Shown here piece after piece: positions 36,901-47,547 of a DNA stretch of 64,000 bases. The DNA comes from Hypomesus transpacificus (Eukaryota > Chordata > Actinopteri > Osmeriformes > Osmeridae). Below the pieces are notes generated by a model, which saw only the letters and a program-made list of their open reading frames with translations, was not told the DNA's origin and did not search any database. Both the position numbers and the translations under genes were made by a program. Positions within the stretch are counted from its first letter, which is position 1; each line of letters begins with the position of its first letter. The stretch spans positions 11,351,051 through 11,415,050 of the forward strand of contig NC_061074.1 of the NCBI RefSeq assembly GCF_021917145.1, read 5' to 3'.

Positions 36901-39900
36901 CCAAGTTTGGAAAAGATATTGAGATTAGCAAGGATTTCATGCTATTTTCAGAGATTAGCGATTTTCTATCATTTTTTTTTATGTTTTATTGAAAAAGTAA
37001 AGGGTGTGGAAGTAGGCCAGACACTATTAGAATAATATGGTGTATATTCGAGATTTTTTGACCCAAGTTTGAAAAAGTTATTGAGATTATCAATGATTTC
37101 ATGCTATTTTCAGAGATTAGCGATTTTCTATCATTCTTTTAAATGTTTTATTGAAAAAGTAAAGGGTGTGGAAGTAGGCCAGACACTATTAGAATAATCT
37201 GGTGTGTATTTGAGATTTTTTGACCCAAGTTTGGAAAAGATATTGAGATTAGCAAGGATTTCATGCTATTTTCAGAGATTAGCGATTTTCTATCATTTTT
37301 TTAAATGTTTTATTGAAAAGGTAAAGGGTGTGGAAGTAGGCCAGACACTATTAGAATAATATGGTGTATATTCGAGATTTTTTGACCCAAGTTTGAAAAG
37401 GTTATTGAGATTATCAATGATTTCATGCTATTTTCAGAGATTAGCGATTTTCTATCATTTTTTAAATGTTTTATTGAAAAAGTAAAGGGTGTGGAAGTAG
37501 GCCAGACACTATTAGAATAATCTGGTGTATATTCGAGATTTTTTTAAACAAGTTTGAAAAAGTTATTGAGATTATCAATGATTTCATGCTATTTTCAGAG
37601 ATTAGCGATTTTCTATCATTTTTTAAAATGTTTTATTGAAAAGGTAAAGGGTGTGGAAGTAGGCCAGACACTATTAGAATAATCTGGTGTGTATTTGAGA
37701 TTTTTTGACCCAAGTTTGGAAAAGATATTGAGATTATCAATGATTTCATGCTATTTTCAGAGATTAGCGATTTTCTATCATTTTTTAAAATGTTTTATTG
37801 AAAAAGTAAAGGGTGTGGAAGTAGGCCAGACACTATTAGAATAATCTGGTGTGTATTTGAGATTTTTTGACCCAAGTTTGGAAAAGATATTGAGATTAGC
37901 AAGGATTTCATGCTATTTTCAGAGATTAGCGATTTTCTATCATTTTTTTAAATGTTTTATTGAAAAAGTAAAGGGTGTGGAAGTAGGCCAGACACTATTA
38001 GAATAATCTGGTGTGTATTTGAGATTTTTTGACCCAAGTTTGGAAAAGATATTGAGATTAGCAAGGATTTCATGCTATTTTCCGAGATTAGCGATTTTCT
38101 ATCGATTTTTTAAATGTTTTATTGAAAAAGTAAAGGGTGTGGAAGTAGGCCAGACACTATTAGAATAATCTGGTGTATATTCGAGATTTTTTGACCCAAG
38201 TTTGGAAAAGGTATTGAGATTAGCAAGGATTTCATGCTATTTTCAGAGATTAGCGATTTTCTATCATTTTTTAAAATGTTTTATTGAAAAAGTAAAGGGT
38301 GTGGAAGTAGGCCAGACACTATTAGAATAATATGGTGTGTATTTGAGATTTTTTGACCCAAGTTTGGAAAAGATATTGAGATTAGCAAGGATTTCATGCT
38401 ATTTTCAGAGATTAGCGATTTTCTATCATTTTTTTTAATGTTTTATTGAAAAAGTAAAGGGTGTGGAAGTAGGCCAGACACTATTAGAATAATATGGTGT
38501 ATATTCGAGATTTTTTGACCCAAGTTTGAAAAAGTTATTGAGATTATCAATGATTTCATGCTATTTTCAGAGATTAGCGATTTTCTATCATTCTTTTAAA
38601 TGTTTTATTGAAAAAGTAAAGGGTGTGGAAGTAGGCCAGACACTATTATAATAATCTGGTGTGTATTTGAGATTTTTTGACCCAAGTTTGGAAAAGATAT
38701 TGAGATTAGCAAGGATTTCATGCTATTTTCAGAGATTAGCGATTTTCTATCATTTTTTTAAATGTTTTATTGAAAAGGTAAAGGGTGTGGAAGTAGGCCA
38801 GACACTATTAGAATAATATGGTGTATATTCGAGATTTTTTGACCCAAGTTTGAAAAGGTTATTGAGATTATCAATGATTTCATGCTATTTTCAGAGATTA
38901 GCGATTTTCTATCATTTTTTAAATGTTTTATTGAAAAAGTAAAGGGTGTGGAAGTAGGCCAGACACTATTAGAATAATCTGGTGTATATTCGAGATTTTT
39001 TTAAACAAGTTTGAAAAAGTTATTGAGATTATCAATGATTTCATGCTATTTTCAGAGATTAGCGATTTTCTATCATTTTTTAAAATGTTTTATTGAAAAG
39101 GTAAAGGGTGTGGAAGTAGGCCAGACACTATTAGAATAATCTGGTGTGTATTTGAGATTTTTTGACCCAAGTTTGGAAAAGATATTGAGATTATCAATGA
39201 TTTCATGCTATTTTCAGAGATTAGCGATTTTCTATCATTTTTTAAAATGTTTTATTGAAAAAGTAAAGGGTGTGGAAGTAGGCCAGACACTATTAGAATA
39301 ATCTGGTGTGTATTTGAGATTTTTTGACCCAAGTTTGGAAAAGATATTGAGATTAGCAAGGATTTCATGCTATTTTCAGAGATTAGCGATTTTCTATCAT
39401 TTTTTTAAATGTTTTATTGAAAAAGTAAAGGGTGTGGAAGTAGGCCAGACACTATTAGAATAATCTGGTGTGTATTTGAGATTTTTTGACCCAAGTTTGG
39501 AAAAGATATTGAGATTAGCAAGGATTTCATGCTATTTTCAGAGATTAGCGATTTTCTATCATTTTTTTAAATGTTTTATTGAAAAAGTAAAGGGTGTGGA
39601 AGTAGGCCAGACACTATTAGAATAATATGGTGTATATTCGAGATTTTTTGACCCAAGTTTGAAAAAGTTATTGAGATTATCAATGATTTCATGCTATTTT
39701 CAGAGATTAGCGATTTTCTATCATTCTTTTAAATGTTTTATTGAAAAAGTAAAGGGTGTGGAAGTAGGCCAGACACTATTAGAATAATATGGTGTATATT
39801 CGAGATTTTTTGACCCAAGTTTGAAAAAGTTATTGAGATTATCAATGATTTCATGCTATTTTCAGAGATTAGCGATTTTCTATCATTTTTTTAATGTTTT

Positions 39901-41574
39901 ATTGAAAAAGTAAAGGGTGTGGAAGTAGGCCAGACACTATTAGAATAATCTGGTGTATATTCGAGATTTTTTTAAACAAGTTTGAAAAGGTTATTGAGAT
40001 TATCAATGATTTCATGCTATTTTCAGAGATTAGCGATTTTCTATCATTTTTTAAAATGTTTTATTGAAAAAGTAAAGGGTGTGGAAGTAGGCCAGACACT
40101 ATTAGAATAATCTGGTGTGTATTTGAGATTTTTTGACCCAAGTTTGGAAAAGATATTGAGATTATCAATGATTTCATGCTATTTTCAGAGATTAGCGATT
40201 TTCTATCATTTTTTTAAATGTTTTATTGAAAAAGTAAAGGGTGTGGAAGTAGGCCAGACACTATTAGAATAATCTGGTGTGTATTTGAGATTTTTTGACC
40301 CAAATTTGGAAAAGATATTGAGATTAGCAAGGATTTCATGCTATTTTCAGAGATTAGCGATTTTCTATCATTTTTTTAAATGTTTTATTGAAAAGGTAAA
40401 GGGTGTGGAAGTAGGCCAGACACTATTAGAATAATATGGCGTATATTCGAGATTTTTTGACCCAAGTTTGAAAAGGTTATTGAGATTATCAATGATTTCA
40501 TGCTATTTTCAGAGATTAGCGATTTTCTATCATTTTTTAAATGTTGTATTGAAAAAGTAAAGGGTTTGGAAGTAGGCCAGACACTATTAGAATAATCTGG
40601 TGTATATTCGAGATTTTTTTAAACAAGTTTGAAAAAGTTATTGAGATTATCAATGATTTCATGCTATTTTCAGAGATTAGCGATTTTCTATCATTTTTTA
40701 AAATGTTTTATTGAAAAGGTAAAGGGTGTGGAAGTAGGCCAGACACTATTAGAATAATCTGGTGTATATTCGAGATTTTTTGACCCAAGTTTGGAAAAGG
40801 TATTGAGATTAGCAAGGATTTCATGCTATTTTCAGAGATTAGCGATTTTCTATCATTTTTTAAAATGTTTTATTGAAAAAGTAAAGGGTGTGGAAGTAGG
40901 CCAGACACTATTAGAATAATATGGTGTGTATTTGAGATTTTTTGACCCAAGTTTGGAAAAGATATTGAGATTAGCAAGGATTTCATGCTATTTTCAGAGA
41001 TTAGCGATTTTCTATCATTTTTTTTAATGTTTTATTGAAAAAGTAAAGGGTGTGGAAGTAGGCCAGACACTATTAGAATAATATGGTGTATATTCGAGAT
41101 TTTTTGACCCAAGTTTGAAAAAGTTATTGAGATTATCAATGATTTCATGCTATTTTCAGAGATTAGCGATTTTCTATCATTTTTTTAAATGTTTTATTGA
41201 AAAGGTAAAGGGAGTGGAAGTAGGCCAGACACTATTAGAATAATCTGGTGTATATTCGAGATTTTTTTAAACAAGTTTGAAAAAGTTATTGAGATTATCA
41301 ATGATTTCATGCTATTTTCAGAGATTAGCGATTTTCTATCATTTTTTTAAATATTTTATTGAAAAAGTAAAGGGTTTGGAAGTAGGCCAGACATTGTTGG
41401 AATGCTCTGCTGTTTGTTTGAGATTTTATAGTCATACAAATATTATAAATGTCATCATTTTTCAAAATTGTATGGGTAATTTTTACCCGGTCCCTAACTC
41501 GGCGCTGCAAAGTAGCGTCTTCCGAATGTGAGATGAATGTCGAATGTCGAATATGAAACTAACTTCACCTCGCT
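30976..41574 (-). repeat. Right inverted arm of foldback element
   Basis: The arm is about 10.6 kb and is the inverse of the left arm: inner unique segment 30976-31085, satellite array about 31085-41395, then the unique tip ending at 41574. The tip shares the segment TACCCATACAATTTTG (inverse) with the left tip with few differences. Confidence 0.9.
31085..41395. repeat. 162-bp satellite array, about 64 units
   Basis: The unit period measured between GTGGAAGTAG markers (31661, 31823, 31985) is 162 bp. Units are AT-rich with about 90-99% visible identity and differ by variant bases such as TTTAAACAAG in place of TTTGACCCAAG. That variant starts at 33011, 36088, 37545, 39002, 39973, 40620 and 41268, spaced by close to 19, 9, 9, 6, 4 and 4 units. 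A separate block repeats with an offset of 2754 bp (17 units). Open frames inside are short. The array shows higher-order repeats made by unequal exchange. Confidence 0.93.
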
Positions 41575-41584
41575 TAGCAAATAA
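41575..41584. repeat. Target-site duplication, right copy
   Basis: TAGCAAATAA, identical to 27633-27642 on the other side of the foldback element. Confidence 0.85.
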
Positions 41585-42291
41585 ACAATGCAGAGTTGTA
41601 ATTCCCATCAACTTTGCCCGTTTTCAAATTACAGACTACTTTGACGTTGATGAAAGTAGAAAATAATGACATTTACATATAATACTAATTACATAACTAA
41701 TAACCTTTCAGTATGAAGACAACCATAAGTTATTGCCTATAGCCCACATGCGGTTAACAATGGGCACTTCATGACACTCGTCTCCTGATCTAATTCAATG
41801 ACCATGATCTTGTGATGTCTTGTCACTCGGTACAAGAACTATAGTCTACCAACTCTTTGAAAGCCTATTTTATTGTTGTTTTGTCTTTTGAAGATATTTT
41901 TCACTGAGTTCATTTTCTGTGTTTCGCTCGAAGATGTTTACACACAAGGTCTTGTTTTAGCCAAAATTATAAATAGGTTCAGATAGCAGTTTCCGTCTAT
42001 TGTCGAATTACAGTTCCTGGAGAACTACGGTCAACAATTGCCTGATATAAATTTTCACATCAGGCTATACATTTTTTATTTATAGCTGTGTAATAATTAA
42101 AAGTACTGACTCCTCTTTTGTTTTGCTGTGTCCAAACAATTATGTAAATTAATTTAAATATATATACTATTATTTTTTACAAATACCATCATGTCAGTGT
42201 AAAATAATATTTTTGCTACACATTTGCTCTATACACTTTTTTATAAACAAGAACTTAAGAATTATACATTTTCATATATTGTCTGTTTCAG

Positions 42292-43081
42292 TCACAGTGG
42301 TTCCGCGCTTGCAGTGGGGAGCGGTGGCCCCTCGGTGCCGTAAAAATTTGAAGGGTCCAGCCCAGAGAGCTGTGATACACCACACTGCGCTGAGCTACTG
42401 TGAGAGTCCCTGTGAATGTGTGGCAGAGCTCACCCGCATCCAGACAATGCACATGCAAGACAGAGACTTTGATGACATTGGATACAAGTATGCAAATCCT
42501 GTCCTTCCGTGTAACCTAAGGTTAAGGCATGACTAAATGTAGAATTAATAATATAATTTAGTTAGAACTGATACACAAAAATGTATTGCTTCAAATACAA
42601 AAATGATATGCTCTGTTTTAAACACAATTGGACTATGAGATATTTACTGATATTGGTATTGATTTATTTCAGCTTTCTTGTCGGTGGAGATGGTACTGTG
42701 TATGAGGGTCGTGGTTGGGGTATAGTCGGAGCACATGCCAAGGAAAACAACCATGATTCTGTTGGCATTGCATTGTTGGGCAACTTCAACAGTAAGAAAA
42801 ATACAAATTATAGTAAGATAGGACATACATAATGTAAGGAGAATGTTTTATCCATGAATTGTGCTGTATAGTGGTTCGAATACATGTTTTTCTATATTTT
42901 AGTTGATAGCCCCAGTCCTGCTGCCTTGTCTTCTGTCAGACAGCTTCTGCTGCACGGGATTTCACAGGGATATCTGGACACTAGATATATCCTACTTGGA
43001 CACAGTGACTTGAGAGACACTGAATGCCCAGGCAAACGACTTTATGCTTCTCTACATCAATGCAAGCCTACCGATTTTTGA
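42292..43081 (+). CDS. Short peptidoglycan-recognition protein, exons 2-4
   Basis: Exons 42292-42487, 42673-42791 and 42903-43081 join in phase. With the proposed 4-nt first exon the protein is 165 aa, about the size of one PGRP domain. Zinc-amidase residues are present: the first His of VIHHTA, the Tyr of the GYNF spliced between exons, the His of LLGHSDL, and Thr and Cys in DTECPG. The domain core includes GGDGTVYEGRGW and GIALLGNFN. These residues predict an N-acetylmuramoyl-L-alanine amidase that cleaves bacterial peptidoglycan. Two cysteines in SYCESPCEC could form the family's disulfide. It resembles vertebrate PGLYRP1 and the short fish type (pglyrp5-like). Without a signal peptide it would be cytosolic, which some short fish PGRPs are thought to be. 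The gene is syntenic with PGLYRP1 in humans. Confidence 0.88.
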
Positions 43082-44536
43082 TTTTGGAAGTGATTTATGT
43101 TCCACTAGGTGAAGCAACAGTTTTTTGGCCATAACCCTTGGATTAAGCTTGGCACATTATGATTTCTCACTGGAATAGAAAATGAACTATACTGATATAT
43201 AATTCATTCATACATTTATTAAATTTAATTTTTTTGTATTTAAGTAACAATCATGAGCTGTTTTATGAAGTTGAAAACAACATGACCGAAATATTAACTT
43301 ATGACTGAAAGTACTAGTTTAACATTTGTATGGTGTTCGGATCTCTTGAACCCTGTTCAATTCACACACACATGTTCACATATTTTTTCAACCATAGCTC
43401 ATTTTCTGTAAAGACATCTCCAATTGAAGTGTAATTAAAGTTAAGAAAAAAGGTGCCTTTCATTATGTTGCAGCCACCCTAGTGTGTGAAACCAAAACGT
43501 TGAATGGGGGCACATGTGCAATGTTATACAACATTATTTTGATGCAGGCCTACAGCTCTGGAAATAATTGAGAGACCACTGCACCTTTTTCTTTCATTTT
43601 CAACAGACCTCGGCCTCTTAAATTGTACCCTTCCGTTTCTCACTCAAAATTGTCCTTCTCAACTTTTTTGAAATTTAAGGAAAAGGTGCGGTGGGTTCGT
43701 AATTTTTTCCAGAGCTGTAGCCTATAGATAAATTGAAAAACATTTCCCAAATTCCACACCAGCGGCGTCCAAATTGGGGATTGGCATACATACATTTTTA
43801 TGGTTGCATTGTTTTAAATCCCAAATAATGGGTCATCAAACCTGCGATCACTGGAATAGTAACAAAACACAAACACTATAAGCTTATGATACCTATGGCA
43901 GTGTGCGCAACATTCCCGACATGTGCTCACTTGCATCGCATGTGGATTGTGGAGGGACCCCATATCAAATTAAGAAAAGAGTGAAAGCGTTGAACAGTAA
44001 CAGTTGCTTTATCCTGTAACACATTTTACCTGTCAACTGTTGGGCAGGATTGCCCTCGAGGTATAGACATAACAAGCTGGGAGCTGTCCCCATAACCATT
44101 CCTTGATTCTTTAAAGGTTTTCGAGTTGTTTGTTTGCTTAGAGCCTACTTTACGAGTTTACCCTTGGATTAGTTACACACCTTCACTTAATTCGTCTTTT
44201 GAGAGACTGATTGCCAAGTTATTGTGAAAACAGATAGAAAGGGAAGGAGGCGGTCCCAGGGCGAAACTCAGGTGAAAGGCTTGAGTTTCACGCTCTTCGG
44301 AAGTATTATAATTGAACCTGGAAGTTCATCGATCAGTCAACGAGATTGGCAGAGCACAAAAGTGATACTAAGCTTTGGTTGGCCATGCGCATCTGTTTGA
44401 GTAGGTTAGAAGACGTGTGCACGGGTGGTGCTCAAGTGTATTTTTCGAACATTTTTTAACACTTTTTCGGACACTTTCACCGTGCTTTATTTCTAGAATT
44501 CAAGACATTGCTCATTTCAGGCATTGCAAAGGGCTG
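43082..44536. other. PGRP 3' UTR and foxg1-type upstream region
   Basis: AT-rich sequence with a mariner-type MITE at 43553-43717. The last few hundred bases before 44537 are less AT-rich and probably hold the forkhead gene's promoter and leader. No further exon was recognised. Confidence 0.4.
43553..43717. mobile_element. 165-bp Tc1/mariner-type MITE
   Basis: It begins CAGCTCTGGAAATAATTGAG and ends in the inverse TTTTTTCCAGAGCTG, with TA on both sides (43551-43552 and 43718-43719). An inner pair, CACTGCACCTTTTT and AAGGTGCGGTG, extends the inverted repeat. It is too short to encode a transposase. Confidence 0.8.
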
Positions 44537-45778
44537 ATGATGAACATGGAGGATTTAAAAGCCCCCGTCAGATTTTTTCACAAATCTTCATTCAGCATCA
44601 GTAGCCTGCTATTCCAACGTGAGGGGGTGATGAGCGAGGTCGGCGCCGCACTGGAAGAGAACCTCTCCCGGAACAATAAGCCCCTGTCCCGAAAGCAGTG
44701 TTTTGGAGAGCCATCTAAAAATAAAGATACCGGCGGTCAAGATGAAAAATGTAGCTTCCATGAGGACAAACGCAGTGACACCAAAGTAAAACATTTGTCA
44801 AGAAAAAACGGAGAGCAAGTTGCGGGAGAAAGGAAGATAAATGGAGGGGTAGAAGGGAAATCTACACCCGAGAAACCTCCGTTTAGCTATAACGCACTTA
44901 TCATGATGGCCATCCGCCAAAGCCCGGAGAGAAGGCTTACACTCAACGGAATTTATGAGTTCATTATGGGGAACTTTCCTTACTATCAAGACAACAGACA
45001 AGGCTGGCAAAATTCAATCCGACACAACCTGAGCCTAAATAAGTGTTTCGTGAAAGTACCACGCCACTATGATGACCCAGGCAAAGGCAACTACTGGATG
45101 CTTGACCCCTCAAGTGACGATGTGTTCATTGGTGGCACTACTGGCAAACTCCGGCGGCGTGCAGCAGTGAGCTCCAGAACGAAGCTTGCTATTAAAAGAG
45201 GTGCCCGTTTAACATCCACCTCCGCAGCCGGTCTTACATTTGCAGGGTCATTTTACTGGCCTGTGCCATCTTTTTTAGCTCTACAACCACCCGCTCACCC
45301 ACACCCGGGCGGAGGGCCATACGTAGGGCATCATCATTCCAATTATGCCACTTCGGTTCTCTCACAACGGTCACATCACATGACTTCCAGTTCTGGAGCC
45401 GACCGTCTGTTCCAAACAAACCAGGAGACGTCTTATTTTGGAGTGAGTTGTGCACAATCCCATCGCCACCAGATGAGCGCAGCGGCAGCTACAACGTTTA
45501 CATCCTCGTCGCTACCTTGCGCTTTGTCTCTCCCTAATCCTTGCTCCCTCAACATGCTCTCTGGACAAGCCAGTTACTTTTACGCGCACCAGGTGCCTCG
45601 TTCAGCGACCTTCGGTATGTGCCAAGAAGATCCCTCCGTCTCCAAGACATCTCAAGTTGGACACTTGTCATCAAAGAATCCACCGTCGGAATATTTAGGA
45701 AGTCTTTATGCAGAGTTCCCTAATTATTTTCCTTCAAGTAGCCCCACGAGCTCCATTTCGTGGGATGCAGGGAAATGA
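44537..45778 (+). CDS. foxg1: Forkhead transcription factor, FoxG1 type
   Basis: A single-exon frame of 413 aa from the ATG at 44537. I preferred this start because it gives [10 protein letters not shown] followed by [12 protein letters not shown], matching the FOXG1 N-terminus. An in-frame ATG lies 120 bp upstream. The forkhead domain covers residues about 113-205 ([62 protein letters not shown], cut here at 20 or fewer). After it come KLRRR and KRGARLTST, as in FOXG1. The long His/Pro/Gln stretch of human FOXG1 is missing; instead there is a Lys/Glu/Ser-rich linker. FOXG1 represses transcription in forebrain progenitors and binds Groucho-type corepressors. Teleosts have several foxg1 paralogues; the short divergent N-terminus suggests one of the b/c/d group rather than foxg1a. 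Confidence 0.9.
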   Translation: MMNMEDLKAPVRFFHKSSFSISSLLFQREGVMSEVGAALEENLSRNNKPLSRKQCFGEPSKNKDTGGQDEKCSFHEDKRSDTKVKHLSRKNGEQVAGERKINGGVEGKSTPEKPPFSYNALIMMAIRQSPERRLTLNGIYEFIMGNFPYYQDNRQGWQNSIRHNLSLNKCFVKVPRHYDDPGKGNYWMLDPSSDDVFIGGTTGKLRRRAAVSSRTKLAIKRGARLTSTSAAGLTFAGSFYWPVPSFLALQPPAHPHPGGGPYVGHHHSNYATSVLSQRSHHMTSSSGADRLFQTNQETSYFGVSCAQSHRHQMSAAAATTFTSSSLPCALSLPNPCSLNMLSGQASYFYAHQVPRSATFGMCQEDPSVSKTSQVGHLSSKNPPSEYLGSLYAEFPNYFPSSSPTSSISWDAGK

Positions 45779-46849
45779 TTAATTTAACTTGAAAACATAG
45801 ATAAAGAGTATGCGTAATTGTCTGTTTTAGTCCATTGCTTGTACATTTGTCATGGCCTATCTTATCAATTTGTCATAGACAATAAAATCAACTTGAACTG
45901 CATAGATAATAGTTTAGAATTGTGACTTTAATGCTTGGGCATAAAACGAATCAAAAAGAAAATATTTGTACATTGCAGCTTGCAGTGAAAGAATAGCTTT
46001 TAATGTAGGCTGTGCTATTGAAATTACCCACTATATTTATTTTGCGCATACCGAAATGTAGCCTAGCTATATTTTGGTTTAAAACGCATAGCCTACTGTG
46101 CCGTGTTAGTGTAAAAAAAATCATTCGAGTTATGATTTTAAGGATTTACAAAAGCGAATTCCGCAGGACCGACGCCAAATGTGACAACCCTTAAATCAAT
46201 TCTCGTTTTAAACTAAACTAAAAAAAAAAGAAAACAAATATGACATAAATAGGTCCGAACTTGGTGTTCGATATTTTAATAATTGTATGCTTTGTCTTAT
46301 AGCCTATATCTTTGCACAAACTGCATGCACTTTCTTTGAGACCTGTCTTTACATATCCCATGTTTTCTTTATCTTCCCTCAAAGTATTGTGGCTTTGTGT
46401 GTTGTGCGTAATTGTGTCGTTTCGCTGTTTTATTAACTCATTAAAAGTTCTTTATTAACAAATCCCTCAGTGGTCTGAAACACAAATTAATGTCTGATTA
46501 CGGTTTTCAATAGCACGTAAATGTTGCACCGATAAACTGTTTAAAATGTTTATAAAACTGGAACACATAGGCGCTTACCCATATTTGATTACAAGTGGGA
46601 TGACGTCTAATCTCTCAATACAATAGTAGTTGAGTTTTTGAAACTGACTTCTTAGCCCATTTGCTATTGTGGAGCAGTTTTTAATTCAATGATTAGACTT
46701 TTTTGCATTATGGTTTATTAGAATTTAGCTTTAGGCCTTTATTCGCTTACCATAGAGCTCTTATGGTCTGCATTACAATTAGCCAAACTTTGTGGTTATA
46801 CCACAGTAAAGGCCTATTTCAGCTACCAATTAAGAGGATACCCAGCTAA
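45779..46849 (+). other. foxg1 3' UTR and intergenic sequence
   Basis: An AATAAA at 45881-45886 lies about 100 bp after the stop and probably ends the forkhead transcript. Beyond it is AT-rich sequence with no recognised feature. Confidence 0.5.
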
Positions 46850-47102
46850 CATAGTTACGTTGCCCTTACGTTGCCGCAACGTCAATCGTTGACCAAACAT
46901 ACGTTGCCGCAACGTCTTTGGCGACGTTGCGGGACCGTGCATCTGTGGGGCGCCAGTAGGTTGCCGCAACGTCATCTTGTGACGTTGCCAGTCCGTAACC
47001 GCAACGTCGTGGCAACGTTATTTTCCGACGTTGCCAGTCCGTAACCGCGACCTCCTAGCAACGTAATTTTGTGACGTTGCTAGTACGTAACTGCGACGTT
47101 AA
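46850..47102. repeat. Cluster of ACGTTGC / GCAACGT inverted motifs
   Basis: Over about 250 bp the words ACGTTGC and GCAACGT occur more than ten times in both orientations, in units of about 45-55 bp such as GACGTTGCCAGTCCGTAACCG. It starts near ACCCAGCTAACA, a sequence I associate with degenerate DNA-transposon ends in fish. The family is uncertain. Confidence 0.6.
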
Positions 47103-47344
47103 GGATTTACTTAAATATTAAGTAACATATTTCATATGCAGACCTCATTTTCCCAGAAGGCTACTTGTTTTGGTATAATAGATAGCCAACGTTCTAAAAA
47201 TCATAAACGAGGCAGCATTTCAGAATCAGAAAGTGTTTTAATCGCCATGAAAGTTTGCACAGACAAGGAATTTACTTTGGCAGGAAGGTATATACATTCA
47301 CCATATAGGAATCCTAAATATGTGGTCTACCTATACTAAAGGGG

Positions 47345-47515
47345 AGTCAGATGGCTGATCGGTTGGGGAATCAGGCTATTAAATCAGAAGGTTGCCAAAT
47401 GATGTGTCCTTGGGCAAGGCACTTCACCTTACTTTCCTCCAGGGAATATCCCTGTACTTACTGTAAATAAGAGCGTCTGCTAAAATGACAATGCACAAAG
47501 TATGCATGTAACATT
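47345..47515 (+). mobile_element. Decayed tRNA-derived SINE (plus orientation)
   Basis: It shares the head (ATGGCTGATCGGTT, an altered A box) and the tail (AAGAGCGTCTGCTAAAATGA) with the SINE at 11370-11566, but most of the B box is lost. A middle segment, CCTTGGGCAAGGCACTTCACC, is also shared. Confidence 0.7.
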
Positions 47516-47547
47516 TACAATAAAAACTAAAATGGCCAAAATATATA

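Larger units (their letters stand above)
27643..41574. mobile_element. Giant foldback-type element with satellite-filled inverted arms
   Basis: The left tip CGAGGTGAAGTTAGTTTC and the right tip are inverse copies, flanked by a 9-10 bp direct duplication. From both ends inward the same sequence runs in mirror orientation: a unique tip of about 180 bp, a 162-bp satellite array, then a unique inner segment ending CACAGTGGCACAAG (28512-28525 and its inverse from 30976). The left arm is 883 bp, the right arm about 10.6 kb, because only the right array is expanded. The loop is 28526-30975. Apart from the nested Tc1 (29053-30710) it is under 0.8 kb and has no recognised transposase. A 9-10 bp duplication with long inverted repeats suggests a non-autonomous Mutator-like or foldback element; this assignment is inference. 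Confidence 0.88.

Noticed and set aside
31085-41395. Regular repeat array resembling CRISPR at first sight
   Set aside because: Units are contiguous 162-bp copies with no unique spacers and no cas genes; this is eukaryotic satellite DNA inside a transposon.
44417-44536. Upstream in-frame extension of the forkhead protein by 40 residues
   Set aside because: The extension has no similarity to FOXG1, whereas the Met at 44537 aligns with the family start.
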